Positions 55,191 through 64,000 of a stretch of 64,000 nt of DNA are shown here, in pieces. The DNA lies in assembly GCF_022524485.1 (NCBI RefSeq), contig NZ_JAKXMK010000012.1, positions 1 through 64,000 of the forward strand, read 5' to 3'. A program made the translations under genes and the position numbers. The stretch comes from Pseudonocardia alaniniphila. GTDB lineage: Bacteria > Actinomycetota > Actinomycetes > Mycobacteriales > Pseudonocardiaceae. The notes beneath the pieces were generated by a model. It made no database searches, was not told the origin of the DNA, and saw nothing but the letters and a program-made list of their open reading frames with translations. How positions within the stretch are numbered: position 1 is the stretch's first letter; every line of letters begins with the position of its first letter.

Positions 55191-55694
55191 GTGGCGACCG
55201 TGGCAGAGACACAGCGTCAACCCGTCCCGCGGAACGATGCGGGTGAGCTCGATACGGCAGTCGCCTTCCTGACGTTCGTACGGCAGTGCGTCATCAAGAA
55301 GACCGATGGTTTGAGCGATGAGCAGCTTCGCCGTGCGTTGGTGCCCTCTGGTACCTCACTCCTCGGACTCGTCCATCATCTGGCGGTCACGGAAAGATAT
55401 TGGTTCGGCCACTATCTCGTCGGGTCGTTCAATGACATGACCTGGGACTTCAGCATGACGATTCCGGCCGGACGAACCACCCGGCAGATCATGGACGACT
55501 ATGTTGCGGCCATCGCTGAGAGCGACAAGGCCATCGAAGCCGTGGGTGATCCGAGTGCGCTCGCTGTCGGGTCTTTCGAGGGCGAGAGACGCACGCTGAG
55601 GTGGGTGCTCGCTCACATGACCGGAGAGACGGCGCGCCATGCCGGCCACGCAGACATTCTCAGAGAGCAGATCGACGGAACTACCGGTCGCTAA
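55191..55694 (+). CDS. DinB-family (DUF664-like) protein
   Basis: 167 residues. Three histidines in DinB spacing: LLGLVHHLAVTERYWFGHYL near residue 58, and GETARHAGHADILREQIDG near 143. DUF664 proteins are mycothiol- or bacillithiol-dependent transferases by family. GTG 55191 or GTG 55200 may start it. Complete and well conserved. Confidence 0.87.
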   Translation: MATVAETQRQPVPRNDAGELDTAVAFLTFVRQCVIKKTDGLSDEQLRRALVPSGTSLLGLVHHLAVTERYWFGHYLVGSFNDMTWDFSMTIPAGRTTRQIMDDYVAAIAESDKAIEAVGDPSALAVGSFEGERRTLRWVLAHMTGETARHAGHADILREQIDGTTGR

Positions 55695-55853
55695 GACGCC
55701 CGGCGAACACGACACGAGGATGATGCCAACAGCTTCGCCGCGGGCGACCACCAGGAAAACGACGCCCTCGACAGCGGAGGCGACCGGCTGAACCGGGACG
55801 GGCCGGCGAACGGAAGCCCCCGCTGTCGGAGAGTCGAGCCGACGTCAGGCGAA

Positions 55854-56255
55854 CTACTTCGCGCCGCTCAGGAGCTTGGCGAGCATCTCCTGCAGGCTGC
55901 CCGTGTCGGGCAGCTCGCCCTGCGGTGTGACCTTGTCGACGACCTTCGGGAGGACTTCGGCCATCCCCTCCTTGGCCTCGTCATGGGATACGCCGGCCTT
56001 CTGTGCCAGCTCGTCGACCTTGTCGCTACCGAGGGCCTGCTCCACCTCGTCGCCGCTGATGGCTTCGTTCTTGCCGGTGCCGACCCACGAGTCGGCCTTG
56101 TCCCCGAGGCCGGCGCCCATGAATTGATCGAGCAGGCCTGCGAGGCCGCCCTGTTTCGCGCTGCCGTCCTGGAACATCTGCAGCGCAGACTTGATGAGGT
56201 CGCCGCCTTTACCGCCGAGCAAGCTGCTCAGCATGCCACTCAGTCCTTCGGTCAT
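55854..56255 (-). CDS. YidB-like (DUF937) protein
   Basis: 133 residues: GMLSSLLGGKGGDLIKSALQ, GGLAGLLDQFMGAGLGDKAD, WVGTGKNEAISGDEVEQALG, and AEVLPKVVDKVTPQGELPD. This is the YidB family, abundant in bacteria and without a firm function. ATG 56255 follows AAGGAGG. Single-gene unit. Confidence 0.9.
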   Translation of the reverse strand: MTEGLSGMLSSLLGGKGGDLIKSALQMFQDGSAKQGGLAGLLDQFMGAGLGDKADSWVGTGKNEAISGDEVEQALGSDKVDELAQKAGVSHDEAKEGMAEVLPKVVDKVTPQGELPDTGSLQEMLAKLLSGAK

Positions 56256-56579
56256 GATTCCTCCTTAGGTCGAGGGGGCGCCCGTCATCGGCATCTGAGC
56301 GCCAATTGACCGTAGCTACCCGAGCCTAAGGTCACCAGGACGAGCTGTTTGGATGTGCTCGGCCATTCGGGTTGGTGACACTCGGCTTACGGCTGAGCGA
56401 GACGGCGGTTGTCGCACGTTGTAGCTCGATCCACAAAGGGCTTCCAGGCATTCCTTGTTGCCGCGGAAGATCCGTTTTCCGGGACCACTTGATTGCACGG
56501 TGTGGTTGACGAGAGTCAGGCCGGAAACCGCACGGCCCAGAATCATCCCGATGGTGAAGGCGGCGACCGCGGCGCTCGC
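56256..56579. other. 320 bp without a supported gene
   Basis: Between YidB and the GntR-TetR regulator. No gene or hairpin is seen. Confidence 0.45.
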
Positions 56580-57497
56580 CTACTGCACCGCGGTGAGCCG
56601 CGCCGCCAGCCCGTCGAGATGCCGGGCGAGACCGTGCTCGAACAGCCCGTCGAGGTCGTCGACGACCCCGGCAGCCATGGTGGAGAGGTGCGGGAAGCGC
56701 CCGGAGCCGAGCTGTTCCTGCACCTCGTGGTCGATGGCCTGCCACCACTGCAGGTTGGTCAGTCCGGTCTCGCGTTCGGCCTCGGCCTCTGCGCTCATCG
56801 TGAGCGCCATGCCCCGCACGAACGCGGGCAGCGTGATGGCCTCCCGGGCCATTTCCTCGGGCGAGAGCCCGAGCCCGTGGAGGGCACCCAGGACCCACTC
56901 CGAGTGCGCCATCGCCTCCGGGAGGAGCAGCGGGCGGGTCATCGACATCACCCCGGCCAGCCAGTGGTGGGTCCGGTAGAGATCCCATTGCAGCCGGCAC
57001 ACCAGCGCGAGCGCGGCTCGCCAGTGCCCCGGTCCGGAGGGGGGCAGCGGGCGGGCGGCCATCAGCTCCCGCACCATCCCGTGCACCAGTTCGTCCTTGC
57101 CCGCGAAATAGCGGTAGAGCGTCATCGGACCGACACCCAGCTCCGTGGAGAGGTGGCGCATGGACAGCGCCTCGATGCCCTCGGCGTCGGCTATCGCGAT
57201 CGCTGTGGCGACGATCCGGCTCCGGGTGAGTGCCGGCGGGCGGCCGCCGCGGCGGTGCGGCGCCCGGGTGTGCTCGCTCGCCCGCACGACCGTGCCCATG
57301 CCCGGCCGGGCCTCCACGAGCCCCTCCTGCTGCAACACGCCGAGCGCCTTGGCGGCGGTCACCATCGCCACGCCCCACTCCTGCACGATCGCCCGCGTGG
57401 AGGGCACCCGATCGCCCGGCCGCAGCTCCCCGGCGCGGATGCGCTCCCGGATCGCGGTGGCGATGCGCTGGTAGGGCGGTTCGACAGCTGAAGCCAC
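56580..57497 (-). CDS. GntR-TetR fusion transcriptional regulator
   Basis: 305 residues. Residues 1-72 are a GntR winged helix (YQRIATAIRERIRAGELRPG, GVAMVTAAKALGVLQQEGLV). Residues 85-135 are a TetR helix-turn-helix (RSRIVATAIAIADAEGIEAL, ELGVGPMTLYRYFAGKDEL), and the rest is a TetR_C-type ligand domain. It therefore carries two different DNA-binding heads. It is divergent from the GNAT/C45 operon, and a nested palindrome lies between them. GTG 57497 is the start. Confidence 0.9.
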   Translation of the reverse strand: MASAVEPPYQRIATAIRERIRAGELRPGDRVPSTRAIVQEWGVAMVTAAKALGVLQQEGLVEARPGMGTVVRASEHTRAPHRRGGRPPALTRSRIVATAIAIADAEGIEALSMRHLSTELGVGPMTLYRYFAGKDELVHGMVRELMAARPLPPSGPGHWRAALALVCRLQWDLYRTHHWLAGVMSMTRPLLLPEAMAHSEWVLGALHGLGLSPEEMAREAITLPAFVRGMALTMSAEAEAERETGLTNLQWWQAIDHEVQEQLGSGRFPHLSTMAAGVVDDLDGLFEHGLARHLDGLAARLTAVQ

Positions 57498-57500
57498 GGT

Positions 57501-57528
57501 GTCAGCGTACTAGTACACATGCGCTGAC
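57501..57528. promoter_or_regulatory. nested operator of the GntR-TetR regulator
   Basis: An outer inverted repeat GTCAGCG (57501-57507) / CGCTGAC (57522-57528) encloses a perfect palindrome GTACTAGTAC (57507-57516). It starts four bases from the regulator's GTG. Two site types in one place fit a regulator with two DNA-binding domains. Confidence 0.6.
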
Positions 57529-57622
57529 CGAGGCCGGCGTGCCGGATGGACGCGGGTGGAGAATTCCCCCGTATTGCCCGATTTCTGTTGCCCGGTCGGC
57601 ATGTGATCCCTAGTTTCGAGGC

Positions 57623-58183
57623 ATGACATCCGTACAGCGTTCCGAAACGGAGCGGGCGGTCGCGATCCTCACGGAGGCCTTCGCGGGCGACCCGGTGGGG
57701 CGCTGGCTCGTGCCCGGCGACGGAGCCGAGATCTTCGCTCCGCCGGCGGCGGAGTCGGCGGCCGTTGGCGAGCTGGCGTTCGCCGGAAACGACGCCGTGG
57801 CCGTCTGGCTCCCGGTATCGGCCGAGCGGCGGGTGGTCGAGGAGTTCGACCCGCCCGAGGACGTTCCCGAACGGGTACGGATCTTCGTCGAGCTGATCGC
57901 GGCCCGCCATCCGTCCGGCCGGGCGCACCTCTACCTGCCGTTCCTCGGCGTGCGCCCGGAACAGCAGGGCCGCGGCCTCGGCGGGCGGCTGCTGGCCGAC
58001 CGGCTCGCCCGTGCGGACGCCGAGGCTCTGCCCGCGTATCTGGAGGCCAGCTCGCCGCGCAACGTGCCGCTCTACGAACGCCACGGGTTCCGCCCCACCG
58101 GCGACCCGATCCACCTCCCCGACGGCCCATCGGTCCTGCCGATGTGGCGTGAACCCAACCCCTCACAAGGAGACCTCCGATGA
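57623..58183 (+). CDS. GNAT-family N-acetyltransferase
   Basis: 186 residues: AVAILTEAFAGDPVGRWLVP at the start, HLYLPFLGVRPEQQGRGLGG (acetyl-CoA loop Q-x-x-G-x-G) and LEASSPRNVPLYERHGF, the usual GNAT core. The end overlaps the start of the C45 gene by four bases, so they are translated together. The operon is divergent from the GntR-TetR regulator. Confidence 0.9.
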   Translation: MTSVQRSETERAVAILTEAFAGDPVGRWLVPGDGAEIFAPPAAESAAVGELAFAGNDAVAVWLPVSAERRVVEEFDPPEDVPERVRIFVELIAARHPSGRAHLYLPFLGVRPEQQGRGLGGRLLADRLARADAEALPAYLEASSPRNVPLYERHGFRPTGDPIHLPDGPSVLPMWREPNPSQGDLR

Positions 58184-59343
58184 CGACGACCACCGGTTCC
58201 GTCCGCAGCGAGATCGTGGCCGGAAGCACCGCCGACTTCATGCTCGTGCGCCACGTCAGCGCCAGTGGTTCGCAGGCCGAGATCGGGCGGGTGCTGGCCG
58301 AGGAGGCCCGCTCCACCTACGGCTGGTCGCCCGTGCCCACGGGCGACCGGGTGCTGGCCAGGGCGCGCAGGCGGTGGTTCGAGCGGAACTGGCCGCAGCA
58401 CCACGCGCGGCTGCAGGGCGTGGCGGAGGCGGCGGGCGTCGACTACGAGGCCGACGCGTTCCACCTCGACGGGCTCACCGGCGTGCCGGACGGCTCGGCC
58501 TGCTCGGCGGCCTACTGCCCACCCGGCTCCACGGCCGAGGGCCACGCGCTGCTCGGGCGCAACTATGACTTCTTCACCACCAGCCAGGCGGCGCTCTTCG
58601 CGATGCTTGCCGGCCATCAGGTGGAGGACGCGGGGCCGCCCATGGCCGCCCGCCCGTACGTGCTCGCGAGCGTGCCGGACGACGGCCCGGCCACCACGCT
58701 GATCACGATGAACGAGCTGGACGGGTGCATGGAGGGCGTCAACGAGCACGGGCTGGCCGTCGCCCTGCTCATCGCCGACGGCGAGAACGCGAGCGCGCCG
58801 ATCGACGCCTGGCCGCAGGTCGGCCTGGCCAGCGCTCAGCTACCGCGGTTCCTGCTCGACACGTGTGCCTCCGTCGAGGACGCCAAGGCTGCGCTGCTCG
58901 ACGCGAAGCAGTACGACCTCGGCACGCCGCTGCACTACCTGGTCGGTGACGCGAGCGGCGCGGCGTTCGTCTGGGAGCGCGGGCCGGGCGGCGACGAGCA
59001 CATCACCGAGTCGGACGGGGCGCTCTGCGTGACGAACCACCTGCTGCACCGCAACCCGGACGTGGCCGCGCTGCCGGAGGACAACGAGGAGTCGATGCTC
59101 TCCTACCAGCGCTACCGCCGCCTGCACGGGAGCACGGGCGGTGCGATGTCGGCCGTGCGGCTGCGGGAGTCGCTCGACGAGATCCGCTTCGACGCGGCCA
59201 CCGCCGAGTCATATCCGGTGCGCACGCTCTGGCGCACGGTGTTCGACCTGCAAGATCGCTCGATGTCCACGCACTTCTTCCTCGGCGAGGACGAGACGGG
59301 CCTGCGCTACAGCGAGGAACTGGTGTTCACGGCCGTCCACTGA
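58180..59343 (+). CDS. C45-family autoproteolytic acyltransferase/hydrolase (Ntn fold)
   Basis: 387 residues, related to acyl-CoA:6-aminopenicillanate acyltransferase. Probable self-cleavage is before Cys108 in DGSACSAAYCPP, with GHALLGRNYDFF at 121-132 and LDGCMEGVNEHGLAVALL near 180. Members cleave themselves and then hydrolyse or transfer acyl groups on amides. Coupled to an upstream acetyltransferase, it may process or detoxify an acylated amine. No secretion signal is seen. Confidence 0.85.
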   Translation: MTTTTGSVRSEIVAGSTADFMLVRHVSASGSQAEIGRVLAEEARSTYGWSPVPTGDRVLARARRRWFERNWPQHHARLQGVAEAAGVDYEADAFHLDGLTGVPDGSACSAAYCPPGSTAEGHALLGRNYDFFTTSQAALFAMLAGHQVEDAGPPMAARPYVLASVPDDGPATTLITMNELDGCMEGVNEHGLAVALLIADGENASAPIDAWPQVGLASAQLPRFLLDTCASVEDAKAALLDAKQYDLGTPLHYLVGDASGAAFVWERGPGGDEHITESDGALCVTNHLLHRNPDVAALPEDNEESMLSYQRYRRLHGSTGGAMSAVRLRESLDEIRFDAATAESYPVRTLWRTVFDLQDRSMSTHFFLGEDETGLRYSEELVFTAVH

Positions 59344-59566
59344 GGCCGGGCGGGCGGCGTGAGCACTTCGACAAGCTCCACGAGACCGGGTAGCTTGCGC
59401 AACGTGATCACCGGGACGGCTTCGAGCCATGCACGGATCGGCGACCCGGTGGAGGGCTGATCGCACCGCGGGTGCCGGCAGGGCGCCCGTCAGGTTCGAC
59501 GCGGGGACCACCAGGCGTGCGTGAACACCGCACACCCACCCCACGTACGAACGCGAGGACAGCCGA

Positions 59567-59941
59567 ATGAGCGTCACCTTCAACCACACCATCATCGCCG
59601 CCAAGGACCGGAACGAGTCTGCTCGGTTCTTCCGCGAGCTGTTGGAACTCCCGGAAGCCCCGTCCTGGGGCCCGTTCACCAACGTCCAGCTCGATGGAGG
59701 GGTGCTGCTGCAGTTCGCGGAGCCGCCCGTCGAGATTCAGATGCAGCATTACGCGTTCCTGCTCGACGACGACCTCTTCGACCGGGCGTACCGGCGGCTG
59801 TGTGAGGCCGGCGTCGAGCATTGGGCGGATCCGCAGATGACCCGCCCTGGCGAGACCAACACGGAGCACGGCGGCAGGGGAGTGTATTTCAAGGATCCCG
59901 CTGGTCACGCCATCGAGCTGATCACCCGGCCCTACCTCTAG
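59567..59941 (+). CDS. VOC-family (glyoxalase/dioxygenase fold) protein
   Basis: 124 residues: FNHTIIAAKDRNESARFFRE, MQHYAFLLDDDLFDRAYRRL and GGRGVYFKDPAGHAIELITR. One domain of the vicinal-oxygen-chelate fold with His in FNHT and Glu in AIELI as metal ligands. Could be a lyase, dioxygenase or drug-binding protein. A hairpin follows. Confidence 0.88.
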   Translation: MSVTFNHTIIAAKDRNESARFFRELLELPEAPSWGPFTNVQLDGGVLLQFAEPPVEIQMQHYAFLLDDDLFDRAYRRLCEAGVEHWADPQMTRPGETNTEHGGRGVYFKDPAGHAIELITRPYL

Positions 59942-59983
59942 CCCGCCATCTCACCGCGCCGGGCGCACATGTCGCGCCCTGTA

Positions 59984-60027
59984 GATACGGCCCCTGACCT
60001 GTGGAAGCGCAGGGCAGGGGCCGTATC
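59984..60027 (+). terminator. terminator of the VOC gene
   Basis: GATACGGCCCCTG (59984-59996) pairs perfectly with CAGGGGCCGTATC (60015-60027), a 13-bp stem. Its loop resembles that of the tRNA-Tyr terminator. Confidence 0.75.
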
Positions 60028-60086
60028 GCCGTTGCCCGGCCCGCAACGGCTGTCGACCCGGTTCGCGTTGCACGATGATGATCGTC

Positions 60087-60686
60087 ATGCCGCGTCTCGC
60101 CGGTCCCGCCATCCCACCCGGTCGCCTCGCGCGACTGGCTCAACCGGTTCTCGACCTCACGGACATGGCCTTGCGGCCCTGGCAATCGTCAGATGTGTCT
60201 GCTGTGGTGGCTGCTTACTCGGATCCTGACATCCAGCACTGGCACGCCCGCTCGATGACGGAGGCCGAGTCTCGCGCGTGGATCGACTCGTGGCCTGCCC
60301 GCTGGGCCGAGGAGAGTGGGGCGGGCTGGGCGATTGCCGATGAGGCAGGGCTGCTCGGTCAAATCAGCCTGCGGCGGCTGTACCTGTCTGACGGCATTGC
60401 GGAAGTCTCTTATTGGGTGGTACCTGCAGCGCGTGGCCGCCGAGTCGCCACAAGTGCCTTGTCTGCGCTCACTGCCTGGGCTTTCGCCCGCCTCGATCTG
60501 CATCGACTGGAAGTCAATCACTCCACGATGAATTCTGCCTCGTGCCGGGTGGCGGAAAACGCCGGCTACGCGATGGAGGGGACGAAACGAGGTGAGGCAC
60601 TGCACCCTGACGGATGGCATGACATGCATCTGCACGCTCGCCTCAGCAGCGACCCACCTCGTGAGGGCAGGTCGTCGTCCAACTGA
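60087..60686 (+). CDS. GNAT-family N-acetyltransferase (RimJ/RimL type)
   Basis: 199 residues: ALRPWQSSDVSAVVAAYSDP, YWVVPAARGRRVATSALSAL and LEVNHSTMNSASCRVAENAG, the RimJ/RimL pattern with the acetyl-CoA loop slightly altered (ARGRRVA). Several ATGs lie close together (60075, 60078, 60087). Acetylates an unknown amine. Confidence 0.87.
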   Translation: MPRLAGPAIPPGRLARLAQPVLDLTDMALRPWQSSDVSAVVAAYSDPDIQHWHARSMTEAESRAWIDSWPARWAEESGAGWAIADEAGLLGQISLRRLYLSDGIAEVSYWVVPAARGRRVATSALSALTAWAFARLDLHRLEVNHSTMNSASCRVAENAGYAMEGTKRGEALHPDGWHDMHLHARLSSDPPREGRSSSN

Positions 60687-60725
60687 GTGGACGGCGCGGC
60701 CCGATCTCCGGGAGCGTCCTGCCTC

Positions 60726-61721
60726 ATGGACGACGTGGAGATCCGGAAGTTGCGCGGGATGGCGGGGCTGGCGACGCCGATGGCGTTGCGGGTCGCTGTC
60801 ACATTGCGCCTGGCCGACCGCCTGAGCAGCGACGGTGCCACCGCCGCAGACCTCGCTGTGCAGACCGGGACCGACCGGGCAGCCATGGCCCGGTTACTGG
60901 ACCACCTCGTGGCGGTGGGCGTCCTCGATCTCACGGACGATCGCTACCGGACCACCGCGCTCGGCGACCACTTGCGGGAAGACGCCGACAACGGGCTGCT
61001 CGACGAGCTCGACATCACCTCCGCCATCGGGCGCGCAGAACTGGCGTTCGTGGAACTCTGGCACACCGTCGAGACCGGGCGGGCCGGCTACCCGGAGCGC
61101 TACGGCAAGGACTTCTGGGCCGACGCCGCGACGACCCCCGCGCTGCAGCGGTCCTTCGACGCCAAGATGACCCGCCGATTCCGGGAGCATGCCCCGGCGA
61201 TCGCCCGCCAATTCGACTGGAGCCGCTTCGGCACCATCGTCGACGTCGGCGGCGGACAGGGCACCGTCCTCAGTGCCATCCTCCGTGCACATCCGGCCGT
61301 TCACGGCCGGCTGGTCGACCTCGCTCCCACCGCAGCGCAGGCCACGAAGGAGTTCGTCGCCGCCGGGCTCGATGGTCGTGCTCAGGCGATCGCCGGCAGC
61401 TTCTTCGAGCCCCTTCCGGAGGGCGCCGACGCCTACATCCTCTCGGACATCCTCCACGACTGGGACGACGAGCACGCCCACCAGATCTTGGCTCGTTGCA
61501 GCCAGGCCGCAGGATCCGATGGGGTCGTCCTGGTCATCGAGCCCGTACGCGGGCACGGCGCGGACACGGCCATCGATCTGTCGATGCTCGTCTTCTTCGG
61601 TGGCCGTGAACGAAGCATCGAGGAACTCTCCGAACTGGCCGCCGACCATGACCTGAAGCTCGCATCGACCACGCCGGTCGCGAAAGGACGCACCCTGCTC
61701 GAGTTCGCTTCCACGACATGA
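60726..61721 (+). CDS. SAM-dependent O-methyltransferase
   Basis: 331 residues. The N-terminal dimer domain (MAGLATPMALRVAVTLRLAD) precedes the SAM site IVDVGGGQGTVLSAILRAHP near residue 175 and ILHDWDDEHAHQIL with the His of the active site. It belongs to the same family as the gene at 35508. The stop overlaps the next methyltransferase start, suggesting a two-step methylation unit. Confidence 0.88.
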   Translation: MDDVEIRKLRGMAGLATPMALRVAVTLRLADRLSSDGATAADLAVQTGTDRAAMARLLDHLVAVGVLDLTDDRYRTTALGDHLREDADNGLLDELDITSAIGRAELAFVELWHTVETGRAGYPERYGKDFWADAATTPALQRSFDAKMTRRFREHAPAIARQFDWSRFGTIVDVGGGQGTVLSAILRAHPAVHGRLVDLAPTAAQATKEFVAAGLDGRAQAIAGSFFEPLPEGADAYILSDILHDWDDEHAHQILARCSQAAGSDGVVLVIEPVRGHGADTAIDLSMLVFFGGRERSIEELSELAADHDLKLASTTPVAKGRTLLEFASTT

Positions 61722-62380
61722 CGGGCCGCCAGGAGTCGCGGCCACGTGCTGGAGCCGCCGACGTGCCGAGCGAACCGAAGGAGATCGTCCGCCGGGGATA
61801 CGACGCCGTCTCCGAGCGCTACCGGGCGGATGACGACGAGCCACCCGCGTACACGGCCTGGCTCGCCGACCTCCGTGCCTGGTTGCCGCCCGTCGCGTCC
61901 GTCCTCGATCTCGGTTGCGGCTGCGGCGTGCCCGTCTCGCGGACGCTCGCCGATCTCGGGCACGACGTCGTCGGGGTCGACATCAGCGCGGTCCAGGTCG
62001 AACGCGCCCGACGGCTCGTCCCGGCCGCGCGGTTCATCCAGGCCGATGCAGCGAGCCTCTCCTTCGCTCCGGGCTCCTTCGACGCGATCGTCTGTCTGTA
62101 CATGCTGATCCACCTGCCACACGGTGAGCAGGAAGCGCTCATCAGGAACCTCGGCACATGGCTGAAGCCCGACGGCGTCCTTCTCGCGACCGTCGGCGCC
62201 AGGGCCTGGACCGGCGAGGAGGAGGACTGGCTCGGCGGAGGGGAACGCATGTGGTGGAGCCACCCAGGGGCGCAGACCTACCGTCGCTGGCTGACCTCGG
62301 CGGGACTGATCATCGAGCGTGACGAGTTCGTTCCCGAAGGCAGCGGCGGACACCAGATGCTGATGGCCCGCAGCGGGTGA
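61718..62380 (+). CDS. class I SAM-dependent methyltransferase
   Basis: 220 residues with a Methyltransf_11/25 fold: VLDLGCGCGVPVSRTLADLG near residue 67, VDISAVQVERAR and FDAIVCLYMLIHLPHGEQ. No substrate can be read. Coupled by an ATGA overlap to the O-methyltransferase before it. Ends 11 bp from the convergent trpD. Confidence 0.9.
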   Translation: MTGRQESRPRAGAADVPSEPKEIVRRGYDAVSERYRADDDEPPAYTAWLADLRAWLPPVASVLDLGCGCGVPVSRTLADLGHDVVGVDISAVQVERARRLVPAARFIQADAASLSFAPGSFDAIVCLYMLIHLPHGEQEALIRNLGTWLKPDGVLLATVGARAWTGEEEDWLGGGERMWWSHPGAQTYRRWLTSAGLIIERDEFVPEGSGGHQMLMARSG

Positions 62381-62391
62381 CACTTCCCGCG

Positions 62392-63495
62392 TCAGGTGCT
62401 CGATCGCTCATCGGCGGTGCCGGCCCGGATCCAGTTCTGGAGCGTGCGGGCCGCGGCGCCGGAGTCGATGGATCGAGCTGCGAGGTCGAGAGCTTCCGGG
62501 AGGGCGCCAAGGACCGCGGCGGGCGACGACGGGCGGTTCGCCACGTCATGGACGACGATCGCGGCGGCGGCGTTGATCAGCACCGCATTGCGGACCGGTC
62601 CGCGCTCCCCGGCGAGGACGTCGCGGACGACCGAGGCATTGTGGACCCGGTCGCCTCCGCGAAGCGCGCCGACGGGAGCGGGGGGAACGCCCAGCGCTGC
62701 GGGGTCGATGTGCAGTTGCTCCACGCGCGAGTCGCCGGCGATCCACATCGTCGACGTGGTCGTCGTCGTGAGCTCGTCGAGGCCGTCGTCACCACGCACG
62801 ACCAGGGCGGTGACGCCGCGGTCGGCGAACACCTGAGCCAGCAGCGGGGCCTTCGCAAGATCGGCGCAACCGACCAGCGAGGCAGGCGGGCGAGCCGGGT
62901 TGATCAGGGGCCCGAGCAGGTTGAACACCGTGGGGACACCGATCTGACGGCGCGGTACGGCGGTGTGGCGAAGCCCGGGCTGGAAGGCCGGGGCGAAACA
63001 GAAGCCGATCCCGCAGGCCGCGACCGTCCTGGCCACTCCGTCCGCCCGCAGGTCGATCCGAACCCCCAGCTCCTCCAGGACGTCGGCGGCGCCGCATGCG
63101 GACGAGGAACTGCGTGCCCCGTGCTTGATCACGCGACGGCCGGTGCCGGCGACCACCAGCGCCGCCATCGTCGAGATGTTCACGGTGTCGGCCCCGTCGC
63201 CACCGGTGCCCACGATGTCCACCGCCGCTCCCGGGAGCGGTACCGGGACAGCGTTGCGCATCAGCGAGGTCACCAGCCCGGCGATCTCGCCGGCGGTCTC
63301 TCCCTTGGCCCGCAGCAGCACCGCGAAGGCGGCGATCTGGGCCGGTGTGGCCGTGTCGGAGACGACCTCGTCCATCACCTGTTCCGTGAGCGGCGCCGGT
63401 AGATCCTCGCCGCGGAGCAGGGCAGCGAGCACGGTCGGCCACAAGCCCGTGACCGCCCGGGCGGGACGGGGAGTCGGCGGTGCGGGGTGGGACAT
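62392..63495 (-). CDS. trpD: anthranilate phosphoribosyltransferase
   Basis: 367 residues. TrpD joins anthranilate to PRPP in tryptophan synthesis. The PRPP loop VGTGGDGADTVNISTM is near residue 95, followed by KHGARSSSSACGAADVLEEL and NLLGPLINPA. The usual KHGNR is KHGAR here, a small departure at the anthranilate site. No other trp genes are adjacent, as is common for actinobacterial trpD. ATG 63495 is the start. Confidence 0.93.
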   Translation of the reverse strand: MSHPAPPTPRPARAVTGLWPTVLAALLRGEDLPAPLTEQVMDEVVSDTATPAQIAAFAVLLRAKGETAGEIAGLVTSLMRNAVPVPLPGAAVDIVGTGGDGADTVNISTMAALVVAGTGRRVIKHGARSSSSACGAADVLEELGVRIDLRADGVARTVAACGIGFCFAPAFQPGLRHTAVPRRQIGVPTVFNLLGPLINPARPPASLVGCADLAKAPLLAQVFADRGVTALVVRGDDGLDELTTTTTSTMWIAGDSRVEQLHIDPAALGVPPAPVGALRGGDRVHNASVVRDVLAGERGPVRNAVLINAAAAIVVHDVANRPSSPAAVLGALPEALDLAARSIDSGAAARTLQNWIRAGTADERSST

Positions 63496-64000
63496 CGGGG
63501 TGGTCCTTCCGGATCTTCTGAGTACCGGCCGCCTCGCGTGGAGCGCCGGGACCCGCGATCAGGAAGGCGGGATGTCGTTCTGCTCGGCCGCTCGTGCGGG
63601 CGGCCGAGAACGGTGCAGGCTCACGGTCGCCAGGAAGGCGACCACCACCAGAGCTGCACGGACGACATCACCCGCACATCAGAGCACCCTCACGGCGGGC
63701 ACGGCAATGGTTTAGATCACGGGTCCGCGTCCACCCGATCAAGCTGCTCCTGGCCTCCCGCGGGACAGCCGAACGTCCACAGGCTGATCGTCTCGCAGGA
63801 TCTGATCGCGGCGAGAGGATCACGTGGACGGCTCCCGCTCCGAGCGGCGCTCGCCGCGGCACACCGGCCGCGGATGACCAACCCGGCCGCGGTGGCGGTT
63901 CTGCGGAGCAGGTCCGGATCTCGCAGCCCGAGCCGCTCCGGAAGGTCGGAAAGCAGGAGCAAGCCTTCGCCGTGTGACGTGAGGTGGTCAGGCAACTGCC
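63496..64000. other. 505 bp at the window end without a supported gene
   Basis: Upstream of trpD. Frames exist on both strands (for example 63717-63995 minus) but none shows a recognisable motif, so nothing is called. Confidence 0.4.

Noticed and set aside
63717..63995. 92-codon minus-strand frame at the window end
   Set aside because: Protein-like start but no motif, no ribosome site, and cut off by the window, so not supported.

Overview
The window looks like the chromosome of a high-GC actinomycete, most likely Pseudonocardiales. The support is the very high third-position GC, many GTG starts and ATGA start/stop overlaps, a complete actinobacterial-type nuo gene order, a pSAM2-type integrative element and WhiB. 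The genus is an inference. All functions below were read from motifs and gene order; no database search was run.

Layout. 1-9.2 kb: the 3' half of a respiratory complex I operon (nuoH end, nuoI-N), then a polyprenyl diphosphate synthase that probably builds the menaquinone tail, and a convergent RarD-type permease. 9.4-23.7 kb: ordinary chromosome with a 2-oxoacid:ferredoxin oxidoreductase (korAB), a crotonase, HtpX, an ArsR/SRPBCC pair, an AraC regulator, hydrolases, a MarR/P450 divergent pair and the YajQ-family nucleotide-binding protein.

23.8-46 kb is an accretion zone at a tRNA-Tyr(GUA) gene. A compact AICE of about 10.9 kb (int, xis, repSA, traB/ftsK, whiB-like, pra-like) lies between two identical 86-bp att repeats. 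Its cargo is the most interesting part of the window. A helix-turn-helix protein with an unfamiliar C-terminal domain and a PP2C-like phosphatase form one operon. It faces a convergent SLATT-TIR operon, a membrane plus NADase-type pair that resembles an anti-phage or conflict module. Beyond attR there is a decayed second integrase, a degenerate third att copy (42.3 kb), a third integrase scrap (45.9 kb), a transposase scrap, palindromic repeats and unrelated cargo: O-methyltransferase, GMC oxidoreductase, IMPase-like protein, orphan antitoxin, lipoprotein, aminoglycoside-phosphotransferase-like protein. This points to repeated integration and decay at one tRNA.

46-55 kb holds a CopD-like membrane protein with a candidate iron box, an SDR, FolD, and a run of broken genes: an M24 peptidase disrupted by an internal inversion, a frameshifted amidohydrolase and MFS transporter, and a monooxygenase remnant. 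55-64 kb returns to intact genes: DinB, YidB-like, a GntR-TetR fusion regulator divergent from a GNAT plus C45 acyltransferase operon, VOC, GNAT, two methyltransferases and trpD.

Several single-base frameshifts (19.9, 51.3 and 53.4 kb) could be real pseudogenes or assembly errors; this cannot be settled from the sequence alone.
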